NCBI RefSeq assembly: GCF_001044425.1
Contig: NZ_LFML01000159.1
Location: 1-64,000, forward strand
DNA length: 64,000 nt
Reading direction: 5' to 3'
Source of the DNA: Streptomyces roseus
GTDB taxonomy: Bacteria; Actinomycetota; Actinomycetes; Streptomycetales; Streptomycetaceae
The notes under the pieces are model-generated. The model was given only the letters and a program-made list of their open reading frames with translations, did not search any database and had not been told where the DNA came from. Every line of letters begins with the position of its first letter. Position 1 is the stretch's first letter. Both the position numbers and the translations under genes were made by a program. Positions 10,441-19,735 of the stretch are shown in pieces.

Positions 10441-10457
10441 CCTGAAGTTTAGGGTTA
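10441..10457 (-). repeat. Inverted repeat upstream of ftsZ
   Basis: AACCCTGAAGTTTAGGGTT-like inverted repeat within 10434-10457, with a neighbouring extra copy of AACCCTA. It lies in the ftsZ leader and may be an operator or a weak attenuating hairpin. Confidence 0.4.
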
Positions 10458-10491
10458 AGCATGTGCCTGTTCCCTGGACTCTTCCGAACAG

Positions 10492-10530
10492 GACACTAAG
10501 TCGACAAGTAGCGCGTGTTCAACGAACACG
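10492..10530 (-). promoter_or_regulatory. Second putative ftsZ promoter region with palindrome
   Basis: Minus strand TTGAAC, 17 nt, TTAGTG is a weak promoter-like pair. It overlaps a perfect 7-bp inverted repeat with 3-nt spacer (10514-10530). A GACAC at 10492-10496 matches the core recognised by WhiA, a sporulation activator. All of this is motif reading only. Confidence 0.35.
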
Positions 10531-10551
10531 CCGAACCTCCCGTTTTTCTTT

Positions 10552-10580
10552 TCACCCTATGTGATCACCCGTATCGGTGG
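10552..10580 (-). promoter_or_regulatory. ftsZ promoter with BldD-like box
   Basis: On the minus strand TAGGGT (10559-10554) is a good -10 box, with TTGGCC about 19 bp upstream. The 13-bp sequence TCACCCTATGTGA (10552-10564) matches the BldD consensus TNACNC(A/T)GNGTNA at all but one position and covers this -10. BldD is known to repress ftsZ during vegetative growth in Streptomyces, so this is a plausible developmental switch. Confidence 0.55.
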
Positions 10581-10612
10581 CCAACCAGGGTGCGTCGCTG
10601 TTCGACCCGACG

Positions 10613-11464
10613 TCAACTCCCGGTCACCGCAGGGGCGGTGGGAACGCTCACGTCAAAGTGGTCAGCCTTGGGCGCGGCCTTCAGCAGGGCGGTCAGCGCA
10701 CGCCCTTTCGCCTCGCCCTGCTCGCCACTGCCCCAGACCACGCTCCGCCCGCGGGTCAACTCCAGTACGACCGAGTCGTACGAGCCCACCCTGACCTGCA
10801 CGGTCTCCTTGGCGACCGCCTCGGGGAGGTCTCCGGCGACGCCCACGGCCTCGTGCAGCAGCCGCTCCTCGTCGAAGCGGCGGCCGCTCGGCGACTGCGC
10901 CGCTGACAATTCGAGGACCGGAACGCCCGCGGGAGCTTTCGCGGCCGTGTCGAATCGCACACCCGACGCGTCCACTTCCACGAACTTGGCGTCCTTTTTG
11001 ATGAGCAGGACGGGTTTGCGCTCCGTCACCTTCAGACCGATCCCGTGCGGCCAGGCCCGCACCACGTCGACCGAATCGACGCGGGGCAGCCGGTTGCGGA
11101 CGCGGCCCGCGATCTCGTCGGTGTCCACGGTCGCGAGCGGCGCCCCGACCGGTACGGCCGCGGCGGCCAGCACCTGCTCGGGGGTCAGCACCAGGGTTCC
11201 GCTCGTGGTCACCTTCTCGACGCGGAGCCAGGAGGAGCCGTAGAGCACCCAGCTGCCGCCTCCGGCGAGCAGGACGGCGGCGAGGAGCGCGAGCAGCACG
11301 GGGCCCCGGTGCCGCAGACGCCCGACGAGGCGCCGGACACCGGGGCCCTGCGGGCCGGATCCCCCCGACGACCCTGGCTGCTCGGGCGGCTTGGAAGAGC
11401 CGGAGCCCCCGCCCTTCCGGGCGGACCCGGGGTTGCCGCGCTGTGCGGTGGTCGCTCCGGCCAC
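10613..11464 (-). CDS. ftsQ: Cell division protein FtsQ
   Basis: Bitopic membrane protein of the divisome that bridges early and late proteins with FtsL and FtsB. The 283-aa product has a Gly/Ser/Pro-rich cytoplasmic N-terminus (about 1-50) and one membrane helix (VLLALLAAVLLAGGGSWVLY, about 54-73). A POTRA domain beginning LRVEKVTTSGTLVLTPEQVL (about 77-150) and a beta domain with the ERKPVLLIK region follow. The start is GTG at 11464. It lies 16 bp after murG and before the ftsZ regulatory region. Confidence 0.95.
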   Translation of the reverse strand: MAGATTAQRGNPGSARKGGGSGSSKPPEQPGSSGGSGPQGPGVRRLVGRLRHRGPVLLALLAAVLLAGGGSWVLYGSSWLRVEKVTTSGTLVLTPEQVLAAAAVPVGAPLATVDTDEIAGRVRNRLPRVDSVDVVRAWPHGIGLKVTERKPVLLIKKDAKFVEVDASGVRFDTAAKAPAGVPVLELSAAQSPSGRRFDEERLLHEAVGVAGDLPEAVAKETVQVRVGSYDSVVLELTRGRSVVWGSGEQGEAKGRALTALLKAAPKADHFDVSVPTAPAVTGS

Positions 11465-11480
11465 TCCTGTGCCTCCTGCG

Positions 11481-12575
11481 CTAGCGGTTCCTGTGTGCGG
11501 CGATCGCCTCGTACACCATCGCGACGAGCAGGTCGTCGGCGTCGCGGCGTCCGAACTCGGCGGCGGCGCGGGACATCTCGTACAGGCGGTGCGGGTCGGC
11601 GAGCACCGGGAGCACCTGGCTGAGCACCCATTCGGGCGTCAGCTCCGCGTCGTCGACGAGCAGGCCGCCGCCGGCCTTGACCACCGGCTGGGCGTTGAGC
11701 CGCTGTTCGCCGTTGCCGATCGGCAACGGGACGTACGCGGCCGGCAGCCCGACGGCGGAGAGTTCGGCGACGGTCATCGCGCCCGCGCGGCACAGCATCA
11801 TGTCGGCGGCGGCGTACGCGAGATCCATCCGGTCCACGTACGGTACCGGCACATACGGCGGCATCCCGGGCATGTTGTCGACACGCGGCAGTTCGTTCTT
11901 CGGACCGACCGCGTGCAGGATCTGGATCCCGGACCGCTGGAGGGTGGGAGCGACCTGCTGGATGGTCTCGTTGAGGCGCCGGGCGCCCTGCGAGCCGCCG
12001 GAGACCAGCAGGGTCGGAAGGTTCGGGTCCAGGCCGAAGGCGGCGCGCGCCTCCGGGCGGGCCGCGGCCCGGTCCAGGGTGGAGATGGAGCGGCGCAGCG
12101 GGATGCCCACGTAGCGGGCGCCGCGCAGTTTGCTGTCGGGTGTGGAGACCGCGACGGCGTGCGCGTAGCGGGAGCCGATCTTGTTGGCCAGTCCCGGCCG
12201 GGCGTTGGCCTCGTGGACGATGATCGGCACCCCGAGCCGCTTGGCGGCGAGGTAGCCGGGCAGGGCCACGTAGCCGCCGAAGCCGACGACGCAGTCGGCC
12301 TTGGTGCGCTCCAGGATCTCCTCGGCGGCCTTGATCGTCCCGCGCAGCCGCCCGGGGACGGTGATGAGCTCGGGGGTGGGCTTGCGGGGCAGCGGGACGG
12401 CCGGGATCAGCCCCAGCTCATAGCCGCGCTCGGGCACGAGGCGGGTTTCGAGCCCGCGCTCCGTGCCGAGGGCGGTGATGCCCACGGAAGGGTCCTGCCT
12501 GCGCAGGGCGTCCGCGAGGGCGAGCGCCGGCTCGATGTGGCCGGCGGTCCCCCCACCGGCGAGTACGACATGCAC
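11481..12575 (-). CDS. murG: UDP-GlcNAc-undecaprenyl-MurNAc-pentapeptide transferase
   Basis: Converts lipid I to lipid II on the inner face of the membrane. The 364-aa GT-B glycosyltransferase begins [21 protein letters not shown], containing the MurG G-loop GGGTAGH. A second G-rich loop [15 protein letters not shown] and the UDP-GlcNAc region [11 protein letters not shown] with [15 protein letters not shown] follow. Starts at GTG 12575, 6 bp after the ftsW stop. Confidence 0.97.
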   Translation of the reverse strand: MHVVLAGGGTAGHIEPALALADALRRQDPSVGITALGTERGLETRLVPERGYELGLIPAVPLPRKPTPELITVPGRLRGTIKAAEEILERTKADCVVGFGGYVALPGYLAAKRLGVPIIVHEANARPGLANKIGSRYAHAVAVSTPDSKLRGARYVGIPLRRSISTLDRAAARPEARAAFGLDPNLPTLLVSGGSQGARRLNETIQQVAPTLQRSGIQILHAVGPKNELPRVDNMPGMPPYVPVPYVDRMDLAYAAADMMLCRAGAMTVAELSAVGLPAAYVPLPIGNGEQRLNAQPVVKAGGGLLVDDAELTPEWVLSQVLPVLADPHRLYEMSRAAAEFGRRDADDLLVAMVYEAIAAHRNR

Positions 12576-12581
12576 CGAAAT

Positions 12582-13988
12582 TCACCGCTCTCCGGACGGA
12601 CGCCTCTTGACGCTCCGTCTCATCGACTTCCATCTCTGCCCGGTCCGCTTCCAGCCGGTCTTCGGCTGGCGCATCGCGAGCGCCGCGCGCGCCGCCGGCT
12701 CCTCACGCGCGAAGGCGATGAGCAGTCCGATGGCGAACATGGTCGGCAGCAGCGCGGACCCCCCGTACGAGAACAGCGGGAGCGGGACTCCGGCGATCGG
12801 CAGCAGACCGAGCACCGCACCGATGTTGATCACGGCCTGCGCCGTGATCCAGGTGGTCACGCCTCCCGCGGCATAGCGTACGAAGGAGTCCTCCGTGCGT
12901 CCGGCCACGCGGATACCCGCATAGCCTAGAGCCGCGAACAGGGCGAGTACCGACAGCGTCCCCGCCAGACCCAGTTCCTCCCCGGTGATGGCGAAGATGA
13001 AGTCGGTGTGGGCTTCGGGCAGTTGCCCCCATTTTTCCACACTGGCACCCAAACCGGAACCGAACCATCCGCCCGATGCGAGGGCATAGATCCCGTGCAC
13101 GGCCTGCCAGCACAGGTCGCCCCGGCCGGGATCCGTGGCGCCGAGGCAGGCGAGCCGGTCCATCCGGTGCGGGCTGGTCTTGATCAGCAGTGCGACGATC
13201 ACACCCGCGAAGGCCAGCACCGCCACGAACATCCGCGTCGGCGCCCCGGCCAGCCACAGCAGGCCGAACAGGATGGCCCCGAGGATCATCGCGGTGCCCA
13301 TGTCCCCGCCCAGCATGATCAGCCCGAGCAGCAGGAAGGCCACCGGCACCAGCGGCACCAGCAGGTGCTTCCACTGGCTCAGCAGCTCCTTGTCGCCCTT
13401 GCGGGCCAGCAGGTCGGCGCCCCACAGGATCAGGGCCAGCTTGCCGAACTCACTGGGCTGGAGCATGAACGGACCGCCAAGGGAGATCCAATTCTGGTTG
13501 CCGTTGATCGCGACCCCTATCCCGGGGACCTGGACCAGGACCATCAGGAACAGGGTTCCGGCGAGCACGGGGTACGACAGCGCCCGGTGCAGTTTGACGG
13601 GCATCCGGGAGGCGATCAGCAGCAGTACGGTGCCGATCAGGGCGGCAAGGAACTGCTTCTTGAAGAAGTACGCGTCGCCCAGACCCAGCTGGAGCGCCTT
13701 GATCATCGAGGCCGAGTAGACCATCACCAGGCCGAGCACGGTGATGAGCAGCGAGCTGCCGAAAATCAGGTAATACGCGGTGAGGGGCCGGTCCCAGGCC
13801 TTGCGCAACTGCCGCTGTGTACGCCGCAGCCGCTCCAGCGGCCCGCGCCCGGCGGGCAGCGGCCCGCCGGAGGCCGGACGCCTGCGGCCCTGCGCCTTGA
13901 CCGTCCTGGCGGACTTGGCGCCGCCCGCGGGCTTGGCGGCCTTCACGGCGGACGGCCGCCGCCCCGGCAGCACTTGCTTGGCCGGCAT
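12582..13988 (-). CDS. ftsW: SEDS peptidoglycan polymerase FtsW
   Basis: Polytopic SEDS-family protein that polymerises septal lipid II with FtsI. The 468-aa product has a basic 65-residue N-terminal extension and about ten membrane helices. These include the conserved NGNQNWISLGGPFMLQPSEF region with the PSEFxK motif, the HTDFIFAITGEELGL loop, and PLFSYGGSA near the C-terminus. The ATG at 13988 is chosen where the Lys/Arg-rich extension begins. The frame stays open upstream to 14405, but that part overlaps murD and looks non-coding. Confidence 0.96.
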   Translation of the reverse strand: MPAKQVLPGRRPSAVKAAKPAGGAKSARTVKAQGRRRPASGGPLPAGRGPLERLRRTQRQLRKAWDRPLTAYYLIFGSSLLITVLGLVMVYSASMIKALQLGLGDAYFFKKQFLAALIGTVLLLIASRMPVKLHRALSYPVLAGTLFLMVLVQVPGIGVAINGNQNWISLGGPFMLQPSEFGKLALILWGADLLARKGDKELLSQWKHLLVPLVPVAFLLLGLIMLGGDMGTAMILGAILFGLLWLAGAPTRMFVAVLAFAGVIVALLIKTSPHRMDRLACLGATDPGRGDLCWQAVHGIYALASGGWFGSGLGASVEKWGQLPEAHTDFIFAITGEELGLAGTLSVLALFAALGYAGIRVAGRTEDSFVRYAAGGVTTWITAQAVINIGAVLGLLPIAGVPLPLFSYGGSALLPTMFAIGLLIAFAREEPAARAALAMRQPKTGWKRTGQRWKSMRRSVKRRPSGER

Positions 13989-14068
13989 GTGTGACCTTCC
14001 CCTCCACTCGTACGAGGCGAGCAGCCGGTCGGGGAGGACTCGCCGACCTGGAGCCGGGCCGGCCGTAC

Positions 14069-15496
14069 CTACGCGTTCTCGGCGGCCAGCTCGCGCACCG
14101 CGTCCGCGAATGCGTCCCCGCGCTTGTTGTAGTTCGCGAACATGTCCATCGAGGCACAGGCCGGGGCCAGCAGAACCGTGTCGCCGGGCTCTGCGAGCCG
14201 GGCCGCCTCGCGGACCGCTGCGAGCATCGCCCCAGTGTCGGTCCGGTCGAGGTCGACGACCGGGACCTCGGGGGCGTGTCGCGCCAGCGCCTCGGCGATC
14301 AGCGCCCGGTCGGCGCCGATCAGCACCGCGGCGCGCATCCGCTTCGCGGACTTCTGTACGAGCTCGTCGAAGGTCGCGCCCTTGGCGAGGCCGCCGGCGA
14401 TCCACACGACGGGCTCGAAGGCCGCCAGGGAGGCCTCCGCGGCGTGCGTGTTGGTCGCCTTGGAGTCGTCGACGTACGTGACCCCCGCGACCTCGTCCAC
14501 GAGCGCGACGCGGTGCGCGTCGGGGCGGAAGTCCCGCAGCCCGTCGCGGACCGCGCGCGGCGCGACGCCGAAGGCGCGGGCCAGGGCGGCGGCGGCGAGC
14601 GCGTTGGCGATGTTGTGCGGGGCCGGCGGGTTGACGTCCTTGACCTCGGCGAGCTCCTGGGCGTTCTTCTGCCGGTTCTCCACGAAGGCGCGGTCCACGA
14701 GGATCCCGTCGACCACGCCGAGCATGGAGGGGCCGGGGGCGCCGAGGGTGAAGCCGATCGCCCGGCAGCCCTCCTCCACGTCTGCCTCGACGACCAGCGC
14801 CTCGGTGGCCGGGTCGGCGACGTTGTAGACGCAGGCGACGGTGTTGCCCTCGTAGATGCGGCCCTTGTCGGCGGCGTACGCCTCCATCGAGCCGTGCCAG
14901 TCGAGGTGGTCCGGGGCCAGGTTGAGCACGGCCGCCGAGTGGGCGCGCAGCGAGGGTGCCCAGTGCAGCTGGTAGCTGGAGAGTTCGACGGCGAGCACGT
15001 CGTACTTCTCCTCGCCGAGCACCACGTCGATGATCGGGGTGCCGATGTTGCCCACGGCCGCGGTCCTCAGACCCGCCGCCTTCAGGATCGACGCGAGCAT
15101 CTGGGTGGTGGTGGTCTTGCCGTTGGTGCCGGTGATCGCCAGCCAGGGGGCCGCGTCCGGGCCGCGCAGCTGCCAGGCGATCTCGACGTCGCCGACGACC
15201 TCGACGCCGGCCGCCGCGGCGGCCGCGAAGAGCGGGCTCTCCGGCTTCCAGCCGGGCGAGGTCACCACCAGGTCGGTGCCCTCGGGCAGCGTCTCGGCGT
15301 CCGCGAGCCGTACCGCGATGCCCAGCTCGCCGAGTTCGGCGGCGCGAGCCCGGTGGCCCTCGCTGTCACCGCCGTCGACGACGGTCACCGAAGCGCCGAG
15401 GCCGGCCAGGGCGCGGGCGGCGCTGATGCCGCTCACGCCGAGGCCGGCGACGGTGATGTTCTTGCCCTGCCAGGACGTCACTTGTCCGCTGCCCAT
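14069..15496 (-). CDS. murD: UDP-MurNAc-L-Ala:D-Glu ligase
   Basis: ATP-dependent ligase adding D-glutamate to UDP-MurNAc-L-Ala. The product (475 aa from this ATG) has an N-terminal Rossmann domain (TVAGLGVSGISAARALAGLG), the Mur-ligase P-loop GTNGKTTTTQML, the central motif with the LAPDHLDWHGS histidine, and the C-terminal DDSKATN segment. The ATG at 15496 overlaps mraY by 19 bp. A GTG at 15481 would overlap the mraY stop as GTGA and give 470 aa; this second start resembles other junctions in the operon and is nearly as likely. Confidence 0.95.
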   Translation of the reverse strand: MGSGQVTSWQGKNITVAGLGVSGISAARALAGLGASVTVVDGGDSEGHRARAAELGELGIAVRLADAETLPEGTDLVVTSPGWKPESPLFAAAAAAGVEVVGDVEIAWQLRGPDAAPWLAITGTNGKTTTTQMLASILKAAGLRTAAVGNIGTPIIDVVLGEEKYDVLAVELSSYQLHWAPSLRAHSAAVLNLAPDHLDWHGSMEAYAADKGRIYEGNTVACVYNVADPATEALVVEADVEEGCRAIGFTLGAPGPSMLGVVDGILVDRAFVENRQKNAQELAEVKDVNPPAPHNIANALAAAALARAFGVAPRAVRDGLRDFRPDAHRVALVDEVAGVTYVDDSKATNTHAAEASLAAFEPVVWIAGGLAKGATFDELVQKSAKRMRAAVLIGADRALIAEALARHAPEVPVVDLDRTDTGAMLAAVREAARLAEPGDTVLLAPACASMDMFANYNKRGDAFADAVRELAAENA

Positions 15497-16548
15497 CCCG
15501 CGTAGAAGAGTCCGAGACCCACGATCACGCACATGCCCTGGATGATCCAGAACCGGACCACCACCAGGACCTCGGACCACCCCTTCAGTTCGAAGTGGTG
15601 CTGGAGCGGGGCCATCCGGAAGACGCGCTTCCCGGTGAGCTTGAAGGAGCCGACCTGGATGACGACCGACATGGTGATGAGGACGAAGAGGCCGCCGAGG
15701 AGAGCGATCAGGAACTCCGTGCGGGAGCAGATCGCGAGACCGGCGAGAGCGCCGCCGAGGGCGAGCGAGCCGGTGTCACCCATGAAGATCTTGGCGGGCG
15801 AGGTGTTCCACCACAGGAAGCCGAAGCAGGCGCCCATCAGCGCGGAGGCGACGATGGCGAGGTCCAGCGGATCTCGTACCTCGAAGCAGGCGTTGGGGTT
15901 CGTCAGGGTCTGCGCGTTGGCGCACGACTCCTGGAACTGCCAGACGCCGATGAAGGTGTACGCGCCGAAGACCATCACGGCGGCGCCGGTCGCCAGACCG
16001 TCCAGACCGTCCGTCAGGTTCACGCCGTTGGACATCGCCAGGATCATGAACAGCGCCCAGACCACGAACAGCACCGGGCCGATCGACCAGCCGAAGTCCG
16101 TGACGAACGACAGCTTGGTGGAGGCCGGGGCGTTGCCGCGGGCGTCCTTGAACTGCAGCGCGAGCACCGCGAAGGCGATGCCGACGATCAGCTGGCCGGC
16201 CATCTTGGCCTTGGCCCGCAGGCCGAGCGAGCGCCGCTTGACGATCTTGATGTAGTCGTCGAGGTAACCCACCAGGCCCATGCCGGCCATCAGGAAGAGC
16301 ACCAGCACGCCGGAGAAGGTGGGCTGACTGCCCGTGATCACCTTCGTCAGGCCGTACGCGATGATCGTCGCCAGGATGAAGGAGATACCGCCCATGGTGG
16401 GCGTGCCCTTCTTCCCGGCGTGGCCGCGCGGGCCGTCGTCGCGGATGAACTGCCCGTAGCCCTTGCGGGCCAGCAGCTTGATCAGCAGCGGAGTGCCGAC
16501 CACGGTCAGGAACATGCCGATGACACCGGCGAAGAGGATCTGCCTCAT
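15478..16548 (-). CDS. mraY: Phospho-MurNAc-pentapeptide transferase MraY
   Basis: Integral membrane enzyme that transfers phospho-MurNAc-pentapeptide to undecaprenyl phosphate, making lipid I. The 356-aa product has about ten membrane helices, the DDGPRGHAGKKGTPTMGG signature, the catalytic Asp pair in GYLDDYIK, NLTDGLDGLA, and the PLQHHFEL histidines in the last cytoplasmic loop. It overlaps the murF stop as ATGA (16545-16548). Confidence 0.98.
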   Translation of the reverse strand: MRQILFAGVIGMFLTVVGTPLLIKLLARKGYGQFIRDDGPRGHAGKKGTPTMGGISFILATIIAYGLTKVITGSQPTFSGVLVLFLMAGMGLVGYLDDYIKIVKRRSLGLRAKAKMAGQLIVGIAFAVLALQFKDARGNAPASTKLSFVTDFGWSIGPVLFVVWALFMILAMSNGVNLTDGLDGLATGAAVMVFGAYTFIGVWQFQESCANAQTLTNPNACFEVRDPLDLAIVASALMGACFGFLWWNTSPAKIFMGDTGSLALGGALAGLAICSRTEFLIALLGGLFVLITMSVVIQVGSFKLTGKRVFRMAPLQHHFELKGWSEVLVVVRFWIIQGMCVIVGLGLFYAGWAADK

Positions 16549-17969
16549 CGGTCGGCGACCTCGCCCCCGCCGGCAAGCAGCGCCAGAGCGACCCGCTCCA
16601 GTCCGATGGACCTGGAAGCCTTCACCAGCACGACGTCACCCGGGCGCAGTTCACTGCGCAACAGGTCGATCGCCGCCTGCGCGTCGGACACGACCACCGA
16701 CTCCTCACCCCACGAACCCTCGTTATATGCGCCCAGTTGCAGCCAGGACGCTTCCCTGCCCCCGACTGCGACGAGCTTGCTCACGTTGAGCCGGACGGCA
16801 AGCCGTCCCACCGCGTCGTGCTCGGCCAACGATGCGTCCCCGAGCTCGGCCATGGGACCGAGCACCGCCCACGTACGCCCCCCGCCGGCCCTGGCCGGGC
16901 CGCCCATCGCGGCAAGCGCGCGCAGTGCGGCCCGCATGGACTCGGGATTCGCGTTGTAGGCGTCGTTGACGATCGTCACGCCGTCCGCCCGCTCGGTGAC
17001 CTCCATCCGCCACCGGGACAAGGTGCCCGCTCCGGAGAGCGCGGTGGCGATCTCCGGGGTGGACATGCCCAGTACATGGGCGACGGCGGCCGCGGCGAGC
17101 GCGTTCGACACGTGGTGCTCACCGTACAGGCGCAAGGTCACTTCGCCGCACCCGGTGGGTGTGTGGAGTGTGAAGGAGGGCTGTCCCGCCGGTGTCATAC
17201 GGACTTCCGAGGCGCGTACGTCGGCGTCGTCGGCCTCGCCGAACAGCACCGTACGGGCCTTGGTCCGGGCGGACATCGCCCGCACCAGCGGATCGTCGGC
17301 GTTGAGGACCGCCACTCCGCCGTCGGCTTCGGCCGGCAGGGCCTCGACGAGTTCGCCCTTGGCCTGGGCGATCTGCTCGCGGCCGCCGAACTCGCCGATG
17401 TGGGCGGTCCCGACGTTGAGGACGAGTCCGATGCGCGGCGGGGTCAAGCCGGTGAGGTACGCGATGTGCCCGATGCCCCGGGCGCCCATCTCCAGTACCA
17501 GGTGCCGGGTTTCCTCCGTGGCGCGCAGCGCGGTGAGCGGCAGGCCGATCTCGTTGTTGAGGGAGCCCGGCGTCCACACGGTGGGTGCGTGGGTCTGGAG
17601 CACCTGGGCGATGAGGTCCTTGGTGGAGGTCTTGCCGGCGGAGCCGGTCAGGGCCACCACATCGGTGCCGAGGCGCTCGACGACGGCCCGGGCGAGGGCG
17701 CCCAGGGCCTTCTCGACATCGGCGACGACGATCGCGGGTACGCCGACGGGCCGGGCGGCGAGGACGGCCGCCGCTCCGGAGGCGACCGCGCGCTCGGCGT
17801 AGTCGTGGCCGTCGACGTGCTCGCCGGTGAACGCGGCGAACAGGCTGCCGGCCTCCACCTGGCGGGAGTCGATGACCACGGGCCCGGTGATCCGCACGGA
17901 GGGATCCGGTATGTCGTGGGGCCGCCCGCCGGTGATGTCGGCGATCTCGGCGAGGGAAAGGGCGATCAC
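16545..17969 (-). CDS. murF: UDP-MurNAc-tripeptide:D-Ala-D-Ala ligase
   Basis: Adds D-Ala-D-Ala to complete the pentapeptide precursor. The 474-aa product has a MurF N-terminal domain (VIDSRQVEAGSLFAAF), the P-loop GSAGKTSTKDL, the EMGARGIGHI motif, and NDAYNANPESMRAAL near the C-terminal domain. The GTG at 17969 overlaps the murE stop as GTGA. The frame remains open far upstream, but this region lies antiparallel-frame within murE and is a shadow. Confidence 0.97.
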   Translation of the reverse strand: MIALSLAEIADITGGRPHDIPDPSVRITGPVVIDSRQVEAGSLFAAFTGEHVDGHDYAERAVASGAAAVLAARPVGVPAIVVADVEKALGALARAVVERLGTDVVALTGSAGKTSTKDLIAQVLQTHAPTVWTPGSLNNEIGLPLTALRATEETRHLVLEMGARGIGHIAYLTGLTPPRIGLVLNVGTAHIGEFGGREQIAQAKGELVEALPAEADGGVAVLNADDPLVRAMSARTKARTVLFGEADDADVRASEVRMTPAGQPSFTLHTPTGCGEVTLRLYGEHHVSNALAAAAVAHVLGMSTPEIATALSGAGTLSRWRMEVTERADGVTIVNDAYNANPESMRAALRALAAMGGPARAGGGRTWAVLGPMAELGDASLAEHDAVGRLAVRLNVSKLVAVGGREASWLQLGAYNEGSWGEESVVVSDAQAAIDLLRSELRPGDVVLVKASRSIGLERVALALLAGGGEVADR

Positions 17970-19690
17970 TGGTTCACCTCGGCCTGGGGGACGTTGCTGC
18001 CTTGCTGGGCTTCGATCGCGGCGCGGAGCACCGCGCGGTCGTCGAAGGGCCGTACGACGCCCGCCGTGTCCTGGCCCTGCTCGTGACCCTTGCCGGCCAC
18101 CAGCACGGTGTCGCCGGGCTCGGCGCGCGCGACGGCGGCGGCGATGGCCGCGGCGCGGTCGGCGTCGACGAGGACCGTGCCGCGCTCCTCGGCCGGTACG
18201 GAGACGGCGCCCCCGAACATCGCGGCGAGGATCGCGAGGGGGTCCTCGGAGCGCGGGTTGTCGGAGGTCAGTACGGCGGTGTCGGCGAAGCGGGCCGCCG
18301 CGGCGCCCATCGGGGCGCGCTTGGTGGTGTCGCGGTCGCCGCCGCAGCCGAGCACGATGTGCAGCTTGCCGGTGGTGACCTCGCGCAGCGCGCGGAGCAC
18401 GGATTCGACGGCGTCCGTCTTGTGCGCGTAGTCGACGACGGCCAGGTACGGCTGGCCCGCGTCCACCCGTTCCAGCCGGCCGGGGACGCCGGGGACCGCG
18501 GCGACGCCGTCGGCGGCGGTCTGCGGGTCGATGCCGGCGGCGGCGAGGGTGACGATCGCGGCCACGGTGTTGGCGACGTTGAACGGGCCGGGCAGCGGGG
18601 CCGTGGCCCGTACGCGCTGCCCCTGCGGGCCGACCACGGTCAGCGTGGAGTCCATGTGCCCGAACACGACGTCCTCGGCGCGCCAGTCGGCTGCCCGGTC
18701 GCCCTCGGCGGAGAAGGTGACCACCGGGATCGTGGCCTCCTTGGCTAGGCGGCGGCCGTACTCGTCGTCCATGTTGACCACGCCGAGGCGGGCGCGGCGC
18801 TCGGTGAAGAGCTGCGCCTTGGCCTGGAAGTAGTCCTCCATGTCGGAGTGGAACTCCATGTGCTCCGGGCTCAGGTTGTTGAAGACGGCGACGTCGAAGA
18901 CGCATCCGTCGACCCGGCCGAGCACCAGGGCGTGGCTGGAGACCTCCATGGCGACCGCCTCGACCCCGCGTTCGCGCATGACCGCGAACAGGGCCTGGAG
19001 GTCGGTGGCCTCCGGGGTGGTGCGCTCCGACTTGATGCGCTCGTCGCCGATGCGCATCTCGACGGTGCCGACCAGTCCGGTGGAGCGTCCGGCGCCGCGC
19101 AGGCCGCCCTCGACGAGGTAGGCCGTGGTGGTCTTGCCTGAGGTGCCGGTGATGCCGATCTGGAGCAGGTCCTCGCCGGGACGGCCGTAGATCGCGGCGG
19201 CGAGCTCGCCCATCCGGCCGCGCGGGTCGGCGACGGCCAGGACCGGCAGTCCGGTCGCGGCCGCGCGTTCGGCGCCCGCCGGGTCGGTCAGCACGGCCGC
19301 GGCGCCGAGGGCCGCCGCCTGGGCGGCGAAGTCGGCGCCGTGCAGCTTGGCGCCGGGCAGGGCCGCGTACAGGTCGCCGGGGCGCACGGCACGGGAGTCG
19401 TGCGTGATTCCGGTGATCCGCGGGGGCTGCGCCGCGGCGTCCGCGGGGGCCGCGCCGGGGGCTTCGACTCCCAGCAGGTCGGCCAGCTCGCCCAGGGGTG
19501 TCGGGCGGGCGGCCTGGGGCCGGGGCGCTCCCGGCGGCGTTGCCGGGGCGTCTTGCTGGGTGGTTCGGGGCTGATCAGCGTGGGGCACGGCGGTGAGCGT
19601 ACCGGGCGCGGCGGGCCGCTCGCGAAGTGAGGGCCCGGCCGCGTGGTCGTCGGCCGACGGGTTCCCGGGTTTCGGGGTGATCGTTGTCAC
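17966..19690 (-). CDS. murE: UDP-MurNAc-L-Ala-D-Glu:diaminopimelate ligase
   Basis: Adds diaminopimelate (LL-DAP in Streptomyces) to the growing stem peptide. Motifs are ITHDSRAVRPGDLYAAL in the N-terminal domain, the P-loop GTSGKTTTAYL, the carbamylated-lysine region EFHSDMEDYFQAK, and TSDNPRSEDP. The DNPR in that last motif is the mark of DAP-adding rather than Lys-adding MurE. The 574-aa product has an unusual 80-residue Pro/Ala-rich N-terminal extension. GTG at 19690 is used; a GTG giving VPHADQ near residue 35 is an alternative. Confidence 0.96.
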   Translation of the reverse strand: MTTITPKPGNPSADDHAAGPSLRERPAAPGTLTAVPHADQPRTTQQDAPATPPGAPRPQAARPTPLGELADLLGVEAPGAAPADAAAQPPRITGITHDSRAVRPGDLYAALPGAKLHGADFAAQAAALGAAAVLTDPAGAERAAATGLPVLAVADPRGRMGELAAAIYGRPGEDLLQIGITGTSGKTTTAYLVEGGLRGAGRSTGLVGTVEMRIGDERIKSERTTPEATDLQALFAVMRERGVEAVAMEVSSHALVLGRVDGCVFDVAVFNNLSPEHMEFHSDMEDYFQAKAQLFTERRARLGVVNMDDEYGRRLAKEATIPVVTFSAEGDRAADWRAEDVVFGHMDSTLTVVGPQGQRVRATAPLPGPFNVANTVAAIVTLAAAGIDPQTAADGVAAVPGVPGRLERVDAGQPYLAVVDYAHKTDAVESVLRALREVTTGKLHIVLGCGGDRDTTKRAPMGAAAARFADTAVLTSDNPRSEDPLAILAAMFGGAVSVPAEERGTVLVDADRAAAIAAAVARAEPGDTVLVAGKGHEQGQDTAGVVRPFDDRAVLRAAIEAQQGSNVPQAEVNQ

Positions 19691-19735
19691 TGATGGTGCC
19701 TCACGGATTTCTGGCGGGCCGGCCGGCCCGCCGGG

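Noticed and set aside
10514-10530. Possible LexA box upstream of ftsZ
   Set aside because: The palindrome reads GTTC-N3-GAAC, the reverse order of the GAAC-N4-GTTC LexA site.
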